Shown: positions 1-12,015 of the stretch, piece by piece
Layout of the letters: each line of letters opens with the position of its first letter
Position numbering within the stretch: the stretch's first letter is position 1
Position numbers and translations under genes: made by a program
Assembly: GCA_013397435.1 (NCBI GenBank)
Contig: VZRG01000158.1
Location: 357,522-421,521 of the forward strand
Length of the DNA stretch: 64,000 nucleotides
Direction: 5' to 3'
Source: Erythrocercus mccallii
Lineage: Eukaryota; Chordata; Aves; Passeriformes; Dicruridae
Notes under the pieces: model-generated
What the model was told of the DNA's origin: nothing
Seen by the model: the letters and a program-made list of their open reading frames with translations, nothing else
Database searches by the model: none

Positions 1-1195
1 GTACAACACAAAAACAGGGCTAGATTAAAGAAAAGGAAAGAAAAAGAGCAGGGTCCCCTGCTGCTCTGTCTGGCCAGAATCATGTCTTTTACTGCCCATA
101 TCCTCTAAAGAAACGATGCTCTCATGATACATTACCCTAATACATCACCAAGTGACAGTTTTCTCATGATACTGTATCCTCAAAGATGTGATGCATGCCA
201 GAAGCAGCAACAGGAGATCTCAGCTGGGGGAGAGAAAGGGGAGGGTTTTTTTTAATTTTCTTTCAAATCTTTAAGCTACACGTTGGGGTTCTCTAATGTT
301 ATTTTCAGAGAAAAAATCCCTGTCAATCGTAGCTTTATAATCCAGAGGACTCCTAGAAGTTTTGCCATACAGCTTTTAAACCAGAAAGCACAAAAAAAAC
401 AGTCTCTTCATTTAATTGAAGCAAGTTTTGAAATACGACCAAAATGCTTGAGGAACAACAACCAAATAAAAATAGTAGCCCAAAAGAAAGAAGCAATGAG
501 AGTCTGTTTTCTATTATGAAATTATTTAGGCAAAAGGCCTCCAGACACTGCTGTTTTAATGAACTTGCAAGGGAACTGTGCACTGACCCTGAATTTGTTT
601 TCTTACGTGATCTTGCATGTGCTACTCAGTGGTTTTAGAAAATAAAAAAGGGTTATTCACAGCAGTCTGCAGAGAGAGGGTGCAGCCTCCAGCTTGTCAG
701 TCAGTACAGAGAAGAGCAGGAAGAGACAAGGGATAGGAGCAGAGGAGGCAAAAGCTTTCAGTCTTTTAATGCTGCCTTCAACTTGCAAAGGCTCACTCAT
801 TTTTGCTGCAACTTCTGCTTGGCTGCTAGTAAAATCTCATAGGGGCCATGGTCTTCCCGGGTAATAGGCGACTCATGGCAGGCATCACCCTCAAGCTGTC
901 TTCATCCAGCTGCTGCCAGCAAAGGAAGGCTCAAGGTCACAGAAGAATTAGTCAGAAAATCTTGACACCATGATGTTTAATTTGACACGTCTCACTTCTG
1001 TGTGTTTCTACTTCGTATCTACTGAAACTTCTTTGCTTGCATGAGATGCAAAGAAGAAAGGTAGAATAAGCTTTCCTTTGTTGTGCTTAATCACACTGCC
1101 ATATTAAGTAAGTCTGTGACTTTCAAAACCTCAGCCAATGCTGTAGCTATTAGGAGAAAAAGCATATTTTGACTTGTGGACTAAGCAAAAGCGAT
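1..1195. other. Non-coding stretch, no gene seen
   Basis: AT-rich, CpG-poor sequence with only short reading frames that overlap each other on both strands. No repeat family, RNA gene or convincing exon was recognised. Confidence 0.6.
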
Positions 1196-1306
1196 ATGGA
1201 AGTCATTGAGAAGAAACTAAAAGCCAAAGCTGTCAATGTCACTTTCACAGTCCTTGTGCTGACTTTGACCATATTTTGTGGCCTGGCCATGGTTGCTCTT
1301 GGGTGA
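1196..1306 (+). other. Short ORF with a membrane-like segment (possible first coding exon)
   Basis: A 36-codon frame begins with ATG at 1196 in a good initiation context (G at -3, G at +4). The first 13 residues are polar and basic (MEVIEKKLKAKAV). From about residue 14 to the end the peptide is almost entirely hydrophobic (VNVTFTVLVLTLTIFCGLAM and four more), as in a signal anchor or transmembrane helix. A splice-donor-like TGG|GTGAGA overlaps the stop, so the frame could leave the exon at 1302 in phase 2. I do not recognise the protein, no partner exon was found, and a 36-codon frame can easily arise by chance. Confidence 0.18.
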
Positions 1307-2465
1307 GATGTAACAGCCCTCAATCACAGCAGTGATCACTTAGCCACATAACAATACCACTGCAGTCAATGAAACCACCCATGAGAGCTCAGAGCTTTGA
1401 GTCGAGCTCTTCAGTGCAGACACATGCACAATGCCCTATGCTCTGGGTAGACCCTGTTAATTAAACACTTATTTTTAAATGCTGCTCTGGAAAATATTTG
1501 CTGTCCAAAATAAGAAACTCATCTTGCACAACCACTTTCTTCTTGAAAAATCCAGTGGTTAAAACATGTTTTTGCATAATCATAGCCCTGCAGGGACAGT
1601 TCTCACTTCTGAAAAGCAAATTCCCTTCTTTCTGTTTTGCACATGTACAAACAAACAGATTCTGGTACGTCCAAAGCTTGCAAATCTTAACTATAATAAT
1701 ACATTGAATAGAAGCCATACAAGCAGGTTTTTTTCCTCAGCCTGGGTTCCCTTCACTCCTTCCTTTCCTCTGCCCCACTTGCACTGTGGGAAGTAAAAAA
1801 AATACCTGATTCTGACAAGTAAATGGAGCTGACATTACAGTGAAGCTCGAAGGTGAACAGGGTATGCACAAGTCATTTGTCATCTTGACAAAGTGAGATT
1901 TGGTCACCAGTGGGACACTTGAAAGACATCTGAACAGTTGGCCTTGACCACCAGCATTTCTTACAGCTTATAAAGGGACCCATGGGACCAAGAACACAAC
2001 CTGCTTTTGGAAGTGACTCCTGCAGTGGTACCTCTTGATAGATGTAAAGGCAGTGTGATATATCAGGTGCCATTAAGATCTTTGCTAGCAGGTTCTATTT
2101 ACATAAGTATAGAGTGCAGATAGCATCTTGTTAACCCAATTAATGAGACTCAAATGTCAGGAAACAGATTATGCCTGGCTCAATGTCCACAGTGCTCTGA
2201 AGGCAGAGAGACATGATTTCATTGTGTGGGACAGCACTGTTCTCTTTGAGCAAGAATTCGGGCAGCAATCCCTCTATCTGGACAGCTAGGGAAGGCAAAA
2301 AGATGATCTGAAATCCAAAAGTTTCACACCTTTAGCACAAGAAGAGCTCTTTATGATGAGACACTAAGTGTCATGTAAAACAGAGAACCTGTTGGCTGAA
2401 CTGAGGAAAACTAAAAATGTATTCACTTGAGGTCTTGGAAACTTCAAGTTTTTTATTAATTGTAC

Positions 2466-2513
2466 CTTCATCTGCAATTAGAGCAAGTCCTTGTTGCCAA
2501 GTCACAGCCGGGT
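2466..2513 (-). other. Exon-like segment, phase 1 to phase 1 (candidate)
   Basis: On the minus strand a pyrimidine-rich acceptor (TTTTCTCTTCTAATCCAG) is followed by 48 bases and then a donor (GAAG|GTACAA). Read in phase 1 the segment is open and gives (D)PAVTWQQGLALIADE, leaving one G for the next codon. This phase matches the end of the signal-peptide exon at 15055-15169, which would put about 12.5 kb of intron between them. I do not recognise the peptide. Segments of this size with good borders also occur by chance, so this is only a candidate second exon. Confidence 0.2.
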
Positions 2514-4271
2514 CTGGATTAGAAGAGAAAATCTGTTTTATCCAGCCTGTCCACACCGCTGTGCTTTACATGAGCAATTGAAATGCACTTCTCTACCCTA
2601 GAGAAGAGTGGGAAATTTCCTGACCAAGATGAGATCACCAATCTCTTCATCAGTGACTCTTGACATACTGCTTCATACAATAAACTGCTGTTCTCCCTCA
2701 GCCTCCAACTACTAAGCTCTATGATATAGAAGCAGATGCTCCTGTCACCCAGGTCAGAGCAGTGAACCCTGAATGGCACAGCATGAGGGGCTTGGCCCCA
2801 AAACAGAGGGGGGTTTAGGGAAAGGCCTTGTACTCAGCAACTGCTGTCAGCTCTCTGCTCAGCATGACAGCCCTAAGAAATTCCTGTTTGGAGCTGTCTT
2901 CTCAATAAGAGACAAGACAGAAAGCATGGGCTGCCTGGGCCAGCAGCCCAACCTAAGCATCACTCAGTGGGTTCACCTAAATCCTCTGATGGGAAAAGTA
3001 CCTTGTGGCCACAGTCACAAGTTGTCTACAAACACACAAGAGTAGTATTAATTCTCCAGAAGACACTTCCAATCCTTCTAAACTTCTGGTTCCAGAGCCA
3101 TGCATAGCTTTCCTGAAGCAACACTGCATCCGCATCCTCTCCCACTACCAGTCCTTGTGGCCACTGAATAGGCTTGGAGCTGCCTACTCATCTCTCCAAA
3201 TGGCTGCCCTTCCAGGGAAATTTCCTTTTATGGTACGTGATTTGCTTCCTTTTTCCCCATTTCTGCCTCCCACCTTTGTATGTGGACTGGTTTAATTATT
3301 TCCAAAAAACCCCAATGATATCAAAGATACTCCTTTTATACTAAAATGATTATACAAAGTTTTAGGCAGCAAATATGTACACTTCACGTAACAAGTACAT
3401 TAAAACATACAAATTTCTTACTGTCACAGCCTCAAGTTCTACATATTTTATAAATATCAGCTTCAGATTGATTTTTGGATCAAGTTATTTTTGCTTGAGG
3501 ATTGAAAACCTTGCCAAGTTAAAGTGAATATACACAGACATTTTCTCAGAAGCCATACAAATTGCAGACTTCTTCAATTTCCTCTGCATTTTCATGTTAA
3601 ACAAGTTCTGGTTCAGCATCAGTGCATTGTGCTGCATCTTAAATGTCTACATCAACTATTTCCTCCAGAAATGCTTCATGTCTATAGATCATGGACAGAT
3701 CAATGCCTCAAACATGCAACGGTTAAAAAGGTTTCTCACACTACCAGACTCCCAACATTTTAAGATGTAGCAATTTTAATTTTCCAGCATTTTTTCATCC
3801 ACTTCACTTACAAACATACACCAGCCTTGGTTTACAGGCTAAAGAACTTGAATGCTTTGCATTTTGTCTGCCAAAATAATTTTATTCTTTTTTTTTTTTT
3901 TTATCAAAAAGATTTTCCAGATTGAATTCCCAGGACTGATTTGGTAGAAGGGTAAAATGCTACATATGAAAATTTTCATCTGGGCAGTGTCATATACAGA
4001 AAAAAAAATTCTCTTGTCACAGGAAAATGATCAACAGCCTCCCTGTAGCAGGAGAGCCTTCTGGTTTGTCGGTGTTTTAGGTCTTACAGGCAATCCTTCA
4101 GCTAACAGCCTTATCTCAAAACCAGCCACCCTTCAGGCTCCTTCCTGCCCCAGTGGTTTCAAGGTGACACAACATGGAGACATTTCACTAATTGGCACAA
4201 TCAGATCATAATCATTAGGTAGCCCTAAAGCAGTCATTTATCAGCTTTTCTCCATCTCTCTGAAACCATAC

Positions 4272-4357
4272 CTCAACCATACAGGCAGACATAAAAAAGA
4301 ACAAGGAGACAATCCCAGGACAACCAAGGTCTGCTGTGCTTCGTCCACTAATAAATC
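4272..4357 (-). other. Exon-like segment, phase 1 to phase 0 (candidate)
   Basis: On the minus strand a strong acceptor (TTTGTTTTGTCTTAG) precedes 86 bases that end at the donor GAG|GTATGG. In phase 1 the frame is open and hydrophobic in its second half (SLFFFMSACMVE). The phase is compatible with the exon at 15055-15169. No homology is recognised. It competes with the 2466-2513 candidate and may be a pseudo-exon. Confidence 0.12.
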
Positions 4358-7125
4358 CTAAGACAAAACAAATGCAACCATATGCCTCTAGCTGCCCATC
4401 AGAACAAATTTTGATGATTCCAAGCCTTAGGAAAACTCCCATTTCCAACTGAAGCCACTTAATATAACTGAACATAAAGATGTCAGGGGCAGGTACAAAA
4501 AAAAACAAACCTCGAACAAGGAAACACAATCCAAAACACATAGACTTCTAGCCTGTGAGCTCTCAGAAATCTGATTTTCCTGGCCAGGGCTATGCAACAT
4601 ATTTGCTAGCATCCCCCTGTTATGGAGGAGTACAAGGTGCTGCCGCCATGCCTCAAGCAAGATGTTTAGCCATGAAAGAGGATTTAAGCCACACCATGAA
4701 CTCATGGGGAAAGGGGCAGCTGATCCTGCAGCCAACAGAGGAGCCTGGGGTTACACTGAGCACGCCTGAGCTGCCCAGGGCTGAGCTATACCTGGTTCTC
4801 AGTGTGAAGCAGCAATGGCAGTCTTCAACCTCCCAAGCCTTGCAGGATGCTTCAATCCTGCATGCTGAGGTTTACACATACTTCAGGCTGCATTGCTACC
4901 AGGTGAGCAACTGCCAATGCCCAGTGTGAACTAGACAATCCCTGGAGCAAAACGCAGTGAATCCAGGTCAGCAGAGCTCTGAGGCAGAGTTGAAGATGGC
5001 CCCACTCAACCTCTAATACTGAAGCTTTGTGCAAAGATTTACTTAAAACAGACTCAAAAAAACTGGGCTGCAATTTGTCTGGAAACACATCAGGTCTTTG
5101 GCATAATTTTTTCTACATGGCATTTTATCACATCTCCATCCTTAGTAATCACGAGAATAAATATATCTCAACTCTAATGCTGTTTCACAGTACTGCCTTT
5201 TGCCATAGCACTTCCCAGCACACACGTACAATGCTTCCCCCTCTGAAAAATCTGGGATACAATACAGAAAATAAAAGCTATAGCCAGGAGGTTGATGCGT
5301 AGAATGGATGACAAAACAAGTAAAAAGGATACAAATCATAGACAATGCATGAAGACAAGTTATCTGCTCAGTGAGGTGGTGGTACACAGTCCTACTTTAA
5401 CACCAGATTATGGACAACTATCTAGAGCAAGTGGATTCTAGATATGGGGAAAATGGAAAAAAAAAAAAGAGCCAGGAAAAAAGGTCTAATAAATAAATGG
5501 AGAGGCAGACAAAAAGTATATGAAATTCAAGTGTCAGCACACAAGGTCAGCTTCTAGGGATGATAAGGGATGAGATCCATGGTGTACTTGGACCCAGAGT
5601 TCAGCACTTGATTCAGCTGGATGCAAAATGCTGTAGAGAGCTCGACTGGCCAAACAGCCACATTAGGGATTTTTTAGCTGCAGCTTAATGCATAATATGA
5701 AGAGGCCAAGAGGCCTCAGAGGAAGTAATCACACCAGTTATTAGGTACACTGTAAGCAAGTAAGCAGTATGATAGTAATTTTAATAGTAATAATACAGGT
5801 AAAAGCTTTCATGTAATATTGGGCTTTTTTCTTCACAGTGGCCTTTTATTTGACCATAAGCTCAATATAAAGAGACTGCATTTTCATTTGATTTTTTTGG
5901 TCATTTTTCATTATTTTTCTTCCCTCAAAATTTTCTATTAAAACATGATGGGGAAATAAAACCAGATATTTGGTGGGGAAAAAATATCTATTTTTATACA
6001 GCAGCACAAAGCAGAGCAGCAGAAGTACTGATACTGTGAGCCATTCACTTACAGAACCATAATTCTTAAAAGGACCATCAACAAGTCAATGGAAGAAACA
6101 TGAAAGCTAATAAAAACTATATACAGGTAACAGTATGCTTTTAAAATGCCATTTTGATATTGGACCAGCTCTTTAATAATATTTTTCTTATTGGCAATAA
6201 AAAAGTGTCTTAACTTAGACTGATCCATTTTGTGCTTATTGTAGATGCATTCCAAACACATTTGCAAGTTATATTACATTTTTCCATTTAGTTCACGGCA
6301 TTTTTGTGCCCTTCATATTTTTCCATGTATTATTTATACATATTCTTTTGTATTTGAGCTATCTGATCTTTTAATTACACCAAAGATAATCTCATTTTCA
6401 TACATGATGGATTGGATCTTCATCATCATTACAGTGACATGTCACCAGCTCTCTTTCAGGAGGGTTTTGCCAAGACCTGTAATCAGTTCAGCACTGTGTG
6501 CATATGTATTTGCTCAGTGCAGCTGACTGTGTTAGAAATGTGCAAGTAGTGAACTCTTCACTATCCCATGTGGTCTGAGAACAACATGAAATAGCTTCTT
6601 CCAGCCTGCAGATTTCCAGAAAGGCTTCATCACAAGCTGTTACATATGACTGTGCACCACATCCCCAAAATAACTGTCACAAGCAGAGTGATCTCAAGGC
6701 CAACATACCTGTGCAGGGATGTGCCACAGTCTGAGACAGCTCTTGGATATGAAGTGCAGAAAGTGGACATCAAAAGGTCCACAGAGGGCAAAGACACAAC
6801 AAACAATCCATGCTCATTCCCCAGAGCAGGAAATCAGATGATACCACGTTGCATGTGGTACTACTTGACCGGGGTAGGCCTACCTGTATATGGAACTATA
6901 TTGACTTGAACATTCCTCAAAACTGCTGACAGAAACTTCAAGGATCAAGCCAGGGTAACCATCCTCTACCACACACAGTTTGTCTTGTTTCACAGGTGTT
7001 TTGCATGAATTAAGAACATGTAAAGCTGAACCTACCAGAATCATGCACCAGAAGAGCCTACCAAAGCAATCACAATCCACCTCTGGGTCTTGATCCAAGT
7101 CACTTCTCTCTTGCAAGACCTCCTT

Positions 7126-7169
7126 CATACATACATATTCATATTCATATACATATTCATACATACATT
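7126..7169. repeat. CATA/CATATT microsatellite
   Basis: Imperfect run of CATA, CATATT and CATAC units on the plus strand. A reading frame on the other strand through this tract (repeated Tyr-Glu) is an artefact of the repeat. Confidence 0.85.
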
Positions 7170-10100
7170 TCTTTCGTTTCTATGACAAAGCACATATGGG
7201 ACACCCTGCTGCACCAGACATGGTGTTATGTCTGGGTTTTGTTTTCAGGGTTTGTTTTTTGGGGTGGGGGGTGTTGGGGTTTTTTCATTTAAGGGATGGT
7301 ATATGCATCTGTAATTGGGGAAAAAAAAAAAACTAATAAAGCTTTCATCACGTTGGAACATGTTTGCATTTCAGGAACCCTTCATGCACCGATCAAAAAA
7401 GCATTCTCTTGGAGTAATATGGGGGTGAAAACTATCAGTACACTACTGTACCATAGGCTTTTTTGTCTCTCTGTTTATTATTTTTGTGGGTGAAGAGAAA
7501 GCTGATTGTATTATACAGTAATAAAGACCAAGAATATTTAAATTGAAAGAAGATGCAGTCTTGGTAGACTCTGTAGCTGATGTACGTAAACTATTGAAAT
7601 TAAATTAAATTAAATAGGTATGAAAGAATTGTTTGATGATTTTCTGTTTGGTTTTTAATATGTACTACTCCACTACAAGTCATCTGGGCCACATTATACC
7701 TTGAAGCAACAACAATTGAATCCTCATGCACTAAAACACTGCCATCTTCACTGAACATGTGTCAAACACTTGCTCTCAGGCTAGCTACGTGCTTTTAACT
7801 TGTGCACTGTGCCACAGAAATCACTTATGCTATAGGTAAAGAACCCCAGCACATCTAGTAGCTGTTTTGCTTTAGTCTGCAATGAAGATACGGTTTTTAG
7901 GATTGGGCTTCTTTTTGGCTGGGGGTGTATGTGTGCAGGGGGGAACAAATGTTGAAGTTATTTAATTAGTTTTTTGGTTTGCTTGCACTTGGTTTCACCA
8001 ATTTATTAGTTCAAGCTAGGCAGAACACTAGGTGTTAAAATGACAAATTTAACATAATTTTTTATGAGCAAAGGTCAAATTATACACTGCTCATTTGGAT
8101 TTAAAAGCGGAAATTTAAACTACAGAATGATGTTTCATGCTGAATAAAACTTATGGCAATCAAAGCTCTGATTTCTGGTTTCCTGAGCTCCTGTCTCCAA
8201 ACTTTTCTCAGATTTCCAGCACTTGGTTATCCTTTCTGGCTCACATTTATTTCCTTCTGGTCTGGATTTAGGTGATAAAAGGTTGAGACATATGATTACC
8301 ACTCCTCAGGTGCAACTGGCAAGTTTGAGGCACAAGCATGAGAGAAGAGGGGAGGAGAAAAGGTGGGGGAAACAGCTCTGGTTTAGATGTGGTTTGTCAG
8401 GATCACTACTGGCTTTTATCAGCTATTTCTTGACACAACTCACTTTGTTCTAAACTATGCTGGGCAAAAAAAAAAAAGATAATAAAAGACCCTTTCTCCC
8501 CACAAAAACCATACAAAAACTCAAATCATTCATTCTCTTCAAAAAAATTCTAAAAGCCCTGCAATGTCAAGACCACCGTTAGCTGAGGTACACTTATCTA
8601 TCTCCTTGCAGTTCCTCACTTCTGCCCTGTCCCTTTTAGCTGGCATTTTTGGTACGTTCGTTTTGAAACTACATACACCACTGGCCAATAGATACATTAT
8701 TCTTGGATCCCTGCTTGCTTCTGGCGAGGTGTTCAGGGTCCATGGAGATGATGACAAACCAGCATGAAATGACATGGCTCTCCACACCACCACTGGCACC
8801 ACCACCTGTCATCGTTGTCACTGCTGAGCTCATCTCACCTTCAAAAAACTCAGCACTCAGAACTTTTTAACTTAGGCTAAGTTAATTCTGTGGTCTTTTT
8901 ACATTCTCACCCTATAATTATGCACAGGTTCTCATTTCACCTATTTCCGACAGACTGCAGCATTTTTATGTCTTTTCCACGTATACGTTGAAGCATGTAT
9001 TTCTTGAAAGCAAATGCCATAGTATCAGTTGTGAGCCTACTTCTATTTTGAGAGTTAGATACCTTCCAGCCAAAAAGCTGTACCAACAAAAACTCTGATG
9101 AATTTGATCATTTACCATACTTGTACCAGAGCTGAACTTAAATACTCCACGCCTGCTTTAAATTCTGATGCTCAAATAAATCTAATCAAAAATTCCCTTA
9201 ATAGTCTGTAAATAGCATTTTCCCCTTAACATCTTAAAATCCTCAATATACCAAAAGTCCCAAACTTACCAAAATGTGCTAGGCTTTCATATTTATGAAG
9301 TCTTGTTTGATTCTACTAACAGAAATTTTACTTATGCCTCCACTACCTTCAGCCCAAAACTTTCACATATAAAAGAGAAAGATCTGAAATTGTCATACAC
9401 AACATGTTTGGGCTGCTCGAACTGTGCAAGATGTGCAAAGTGCTCCTATAGATTAAAAAAAAAATAATTTTTCCACAGATGTGAGAGGATAATTTTAGAT
9501 TATAATTTTTGCATTAGGTAGCATAGCTATTATAATCACTTGCAGTCCTAAAGCATTTAATAACTGGAATCAATTTCTCAAAGTGAATCAATATAACTCC
9601 ATTATGAATACCATCAAGATTATTTATTTTTTACCTATAATCATCATTACCAATTCAGACTAGTTCCCTAAAACACAAATTTTTTTCACTCATCTTCATA
9701 ACCCACAGTTTCACTACTTTGATTTTCAGAAGCCAACAAGACTCAGACATTTTTAATGGTGGCCATTAAGCCTGATATAACGTCAAAATCATATGTTCTC
9801 TACCTTTTTTTGTGCTGTCAGGGGCCACACCATTATCTGAAACAACAGTTTCTCTTTTTCTGACAATTTTTCTTCATAGGGTTGGTTATCTTACTGCCCA
9901 TCACATCCAGCATTTCCTTTCAGTGTTTTCCTTCATCTGCATACCTACTGAGCTTGCTGCAGCTGAGAGCATTTCCCATCCTTTCATCAGAAAAGTCTTT
10001 AGCTATAAACACAGTTGCAATGGGATGCTCAGCCATGGCATGATCAGAAAAACAATTTTCCAGTGCAAGTTCTGTGTATCTGTTTTACCCATTAGCTGTA

Positions 10101-11860
10101 AGTACTTTCTCCAGAATCTGTGTTTATCGCCTATAAGGTGAATGCATTTGAAAGCAGGTACTTTCAGTTGCCTTCAGCCTTCTTTGCCCTTTTCCAGTAT
10201 CTCAAATTCTATGGAAAACAAGGCAGGATGTAGTATTTCCAGAGACAGTGCATCTCTGAGGAGATGCAGAGCCACAAGACATTCAGAGTGGAAGTGGGCA
10301 GAACAACAGAGCACTCTGGCTCTAACAGCATTTTGCAGATAGCAACAGCACGTCATAAAGCATACTTCCCCAAACCTCTGGGTCATGAAGACAGCTTTAA
10401 TTTGTCTTTTGCCCATCCACACCTCAGAAGAAGCTCAGGAGAGCAGACACACCAAAAACCTGGCATCTGTGCAGCCTGCCTGTTGTCAGAGAGACACGAA
10501 AGAAAAGGAGTATATTCAGGTTGTGACTGCATCACTCACATCCACTTGTAAAGAGGAAATGCATGAACTAAAAAAGTCAATGTCTTTGCAGTCAAACCAT
10601 TAGACCAGGAGTTAGGAGACCTGAGCTTTTATCAGTCCACCAAGAAATTCTTTGTGGATAAAACACATTCTGTTCTTTGACTTTGATGTTTTTCTCTAAA
10701 AGGACAAAAACAAAATGGCCATTTGTTGCACTCAGCTGTAATTAATGACAAGTTCTTTGGAGATCAAATTCACTCATGTTTATGCCATTGCTAAGGTGTA
10801 GTAATTGTAAAAGCTCACATTAAAACTATTGTCCTAGAGATATTAAAAATGACCATTTTTATGGCATTATTAAGACCGTTGAGACATAAATTATGAATTT
10901 GGGAAGTCAAGATTTTACCCATAGAGACTTATTCAGCTGGTAGGTTCTTGCATACAGAGCATTACAGTGTTTATGTACACACATACCTACACACCCTTAG
11001 TCTTACCTGTTTCCTTAAAAGCAAGCATCAGAGCTGTTCCATGCACTCCAACACATTTCATTTTGACAAGCAGGAACATCCAAAGCAGAGCTATCTCACT
11101 GTGGGTGCAGGGACTTTTTATTAGAAAGTACTACCTATAGTTCTGAAGTGAATGGCTTACCACACACCACATATTAAACCTCCAGCACATGACCTTCTGT
11201 GTCAACTCCTCTATCACTTCCAACTTCTCTTTCCACATGTTAGAGCAAGCTCTCAAGAATGAGAAAATCTGCTTTGCTAGCTAGGCTTGGCTATTTCTAG
11301 ATCCTCACGAATGTCCCTCTTGTATTCAACATTCAGGGGTTTATGTTAACAATAAAATTCTAAAACAAGAGCTAGAAGCTTCCACCAAAGCAGTGTCCAC
11401 AGACAGCAGTCTGTGCTCCAGCTGCACTGTTTCTGCTCATGTTCCTACCATGAAGATCAGTCCATCCCGTCTCTGCTAATCAATGAGAAAAGACAACTTT
11501 TGGTTTTGGTCTTCCTGCCAAGACTTTCCAGTGGTGTAAAAGGAATTGATCTTGTAATTGCTCTTTGCAGTCTTCATTTCATTATTGCAACTTACTCATA
11601 ATCCATGAGCTCCTAATGTTTACCACATCTACTCCTAGAGAACTACCTGTTGCTTTACCCTCCAAAATGATTTAGCCTGTTAAGAGAAAGCTAGAGATCA
11701 TTTTGCTTATGGTGCCTCTCATTCTCCCTTGCTAGGATGCATCTGCATGCTCCACAGGACAGTCTGCAAAGTTCTGTCAAACACTTGATGATACAGTCCC
11801 TGCATTTCAGTTCTGTGTCCTCTAATTTGTGAGATGGGCGAAGTCCTGGAAGGGAGTTAA
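7170..11860. other. Non-coding stretch with low-complexity tracts
   Basis: No gene seen. It holds a G/T-rich low-complexity patch at about 7237-7286, an (ATTAA)n run at 7596-7615, and poly-A runs near 7321 and 8467. Remaining reading frames are short and lack recognisable domains. Confidence 0.55.
7596..7615. repeat. (ATTAA)n pentanucleotide run
   Basis: About four tandem copies of the pentamer, following CTATTGA on the plus strand. Confidence 0.8.
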
Positions 11861-12015
11861 TAGAATCATAGAATGGTTTGGATTAGACAGACCCCAAGGT
11901 CACCTAGTTCCAAACCCCTCACCATGGACAGAGATGCCACCCACTAGATCAGGCTCTCCAGGACCCCATCCCTGGTCTTGGACACTGCAAGGGATGGGAC
12001 ATTCAGAGTTATTTA
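11861..12015 (-). mobile_element. CR1 LINE 3' fragment
   Basis: The plus strand begins TAGAATCATAGAATGGTTTG and continues through a block equivalent to 'acctagttccaaacccc...ccatggacagagatgccacccactagatcaggctctccaggac'. This is the inverse complement of the 3' end of avian CR1 retrotransposons, so the element lies on the minus strand. It is truncated at its 5' side, as CR1 copies usually are, and is clearly diverged. Weak similarity may continue past 12015 but I could not place the border. Confidence 0.88.

Larger units (their letters stand above)
1307..7125. other. Non-coding stretch with two weak exon-like patterns
   Basis: No gene is supported. Poly-T and poly-A runs occur near 3888-3902 and 5459-5468. 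Two minus-strand segments with splice-like borders (2466-2513 and 4272-4357) are listed separately at low confidence. Reading frames of 100 to 124 codons around 4215-4929 show no recognisable domain and overlap one another on both strands. Confidence 0.5.

Noticed and set aside
4555..4929. 124-codon plus-strand ORF with a donor-like CCAG|GTGAGC near its end
   Set aside because: No recognisable domain, no acceptor or promoter evidence, and equally long frames lie on the other strand of the same region.
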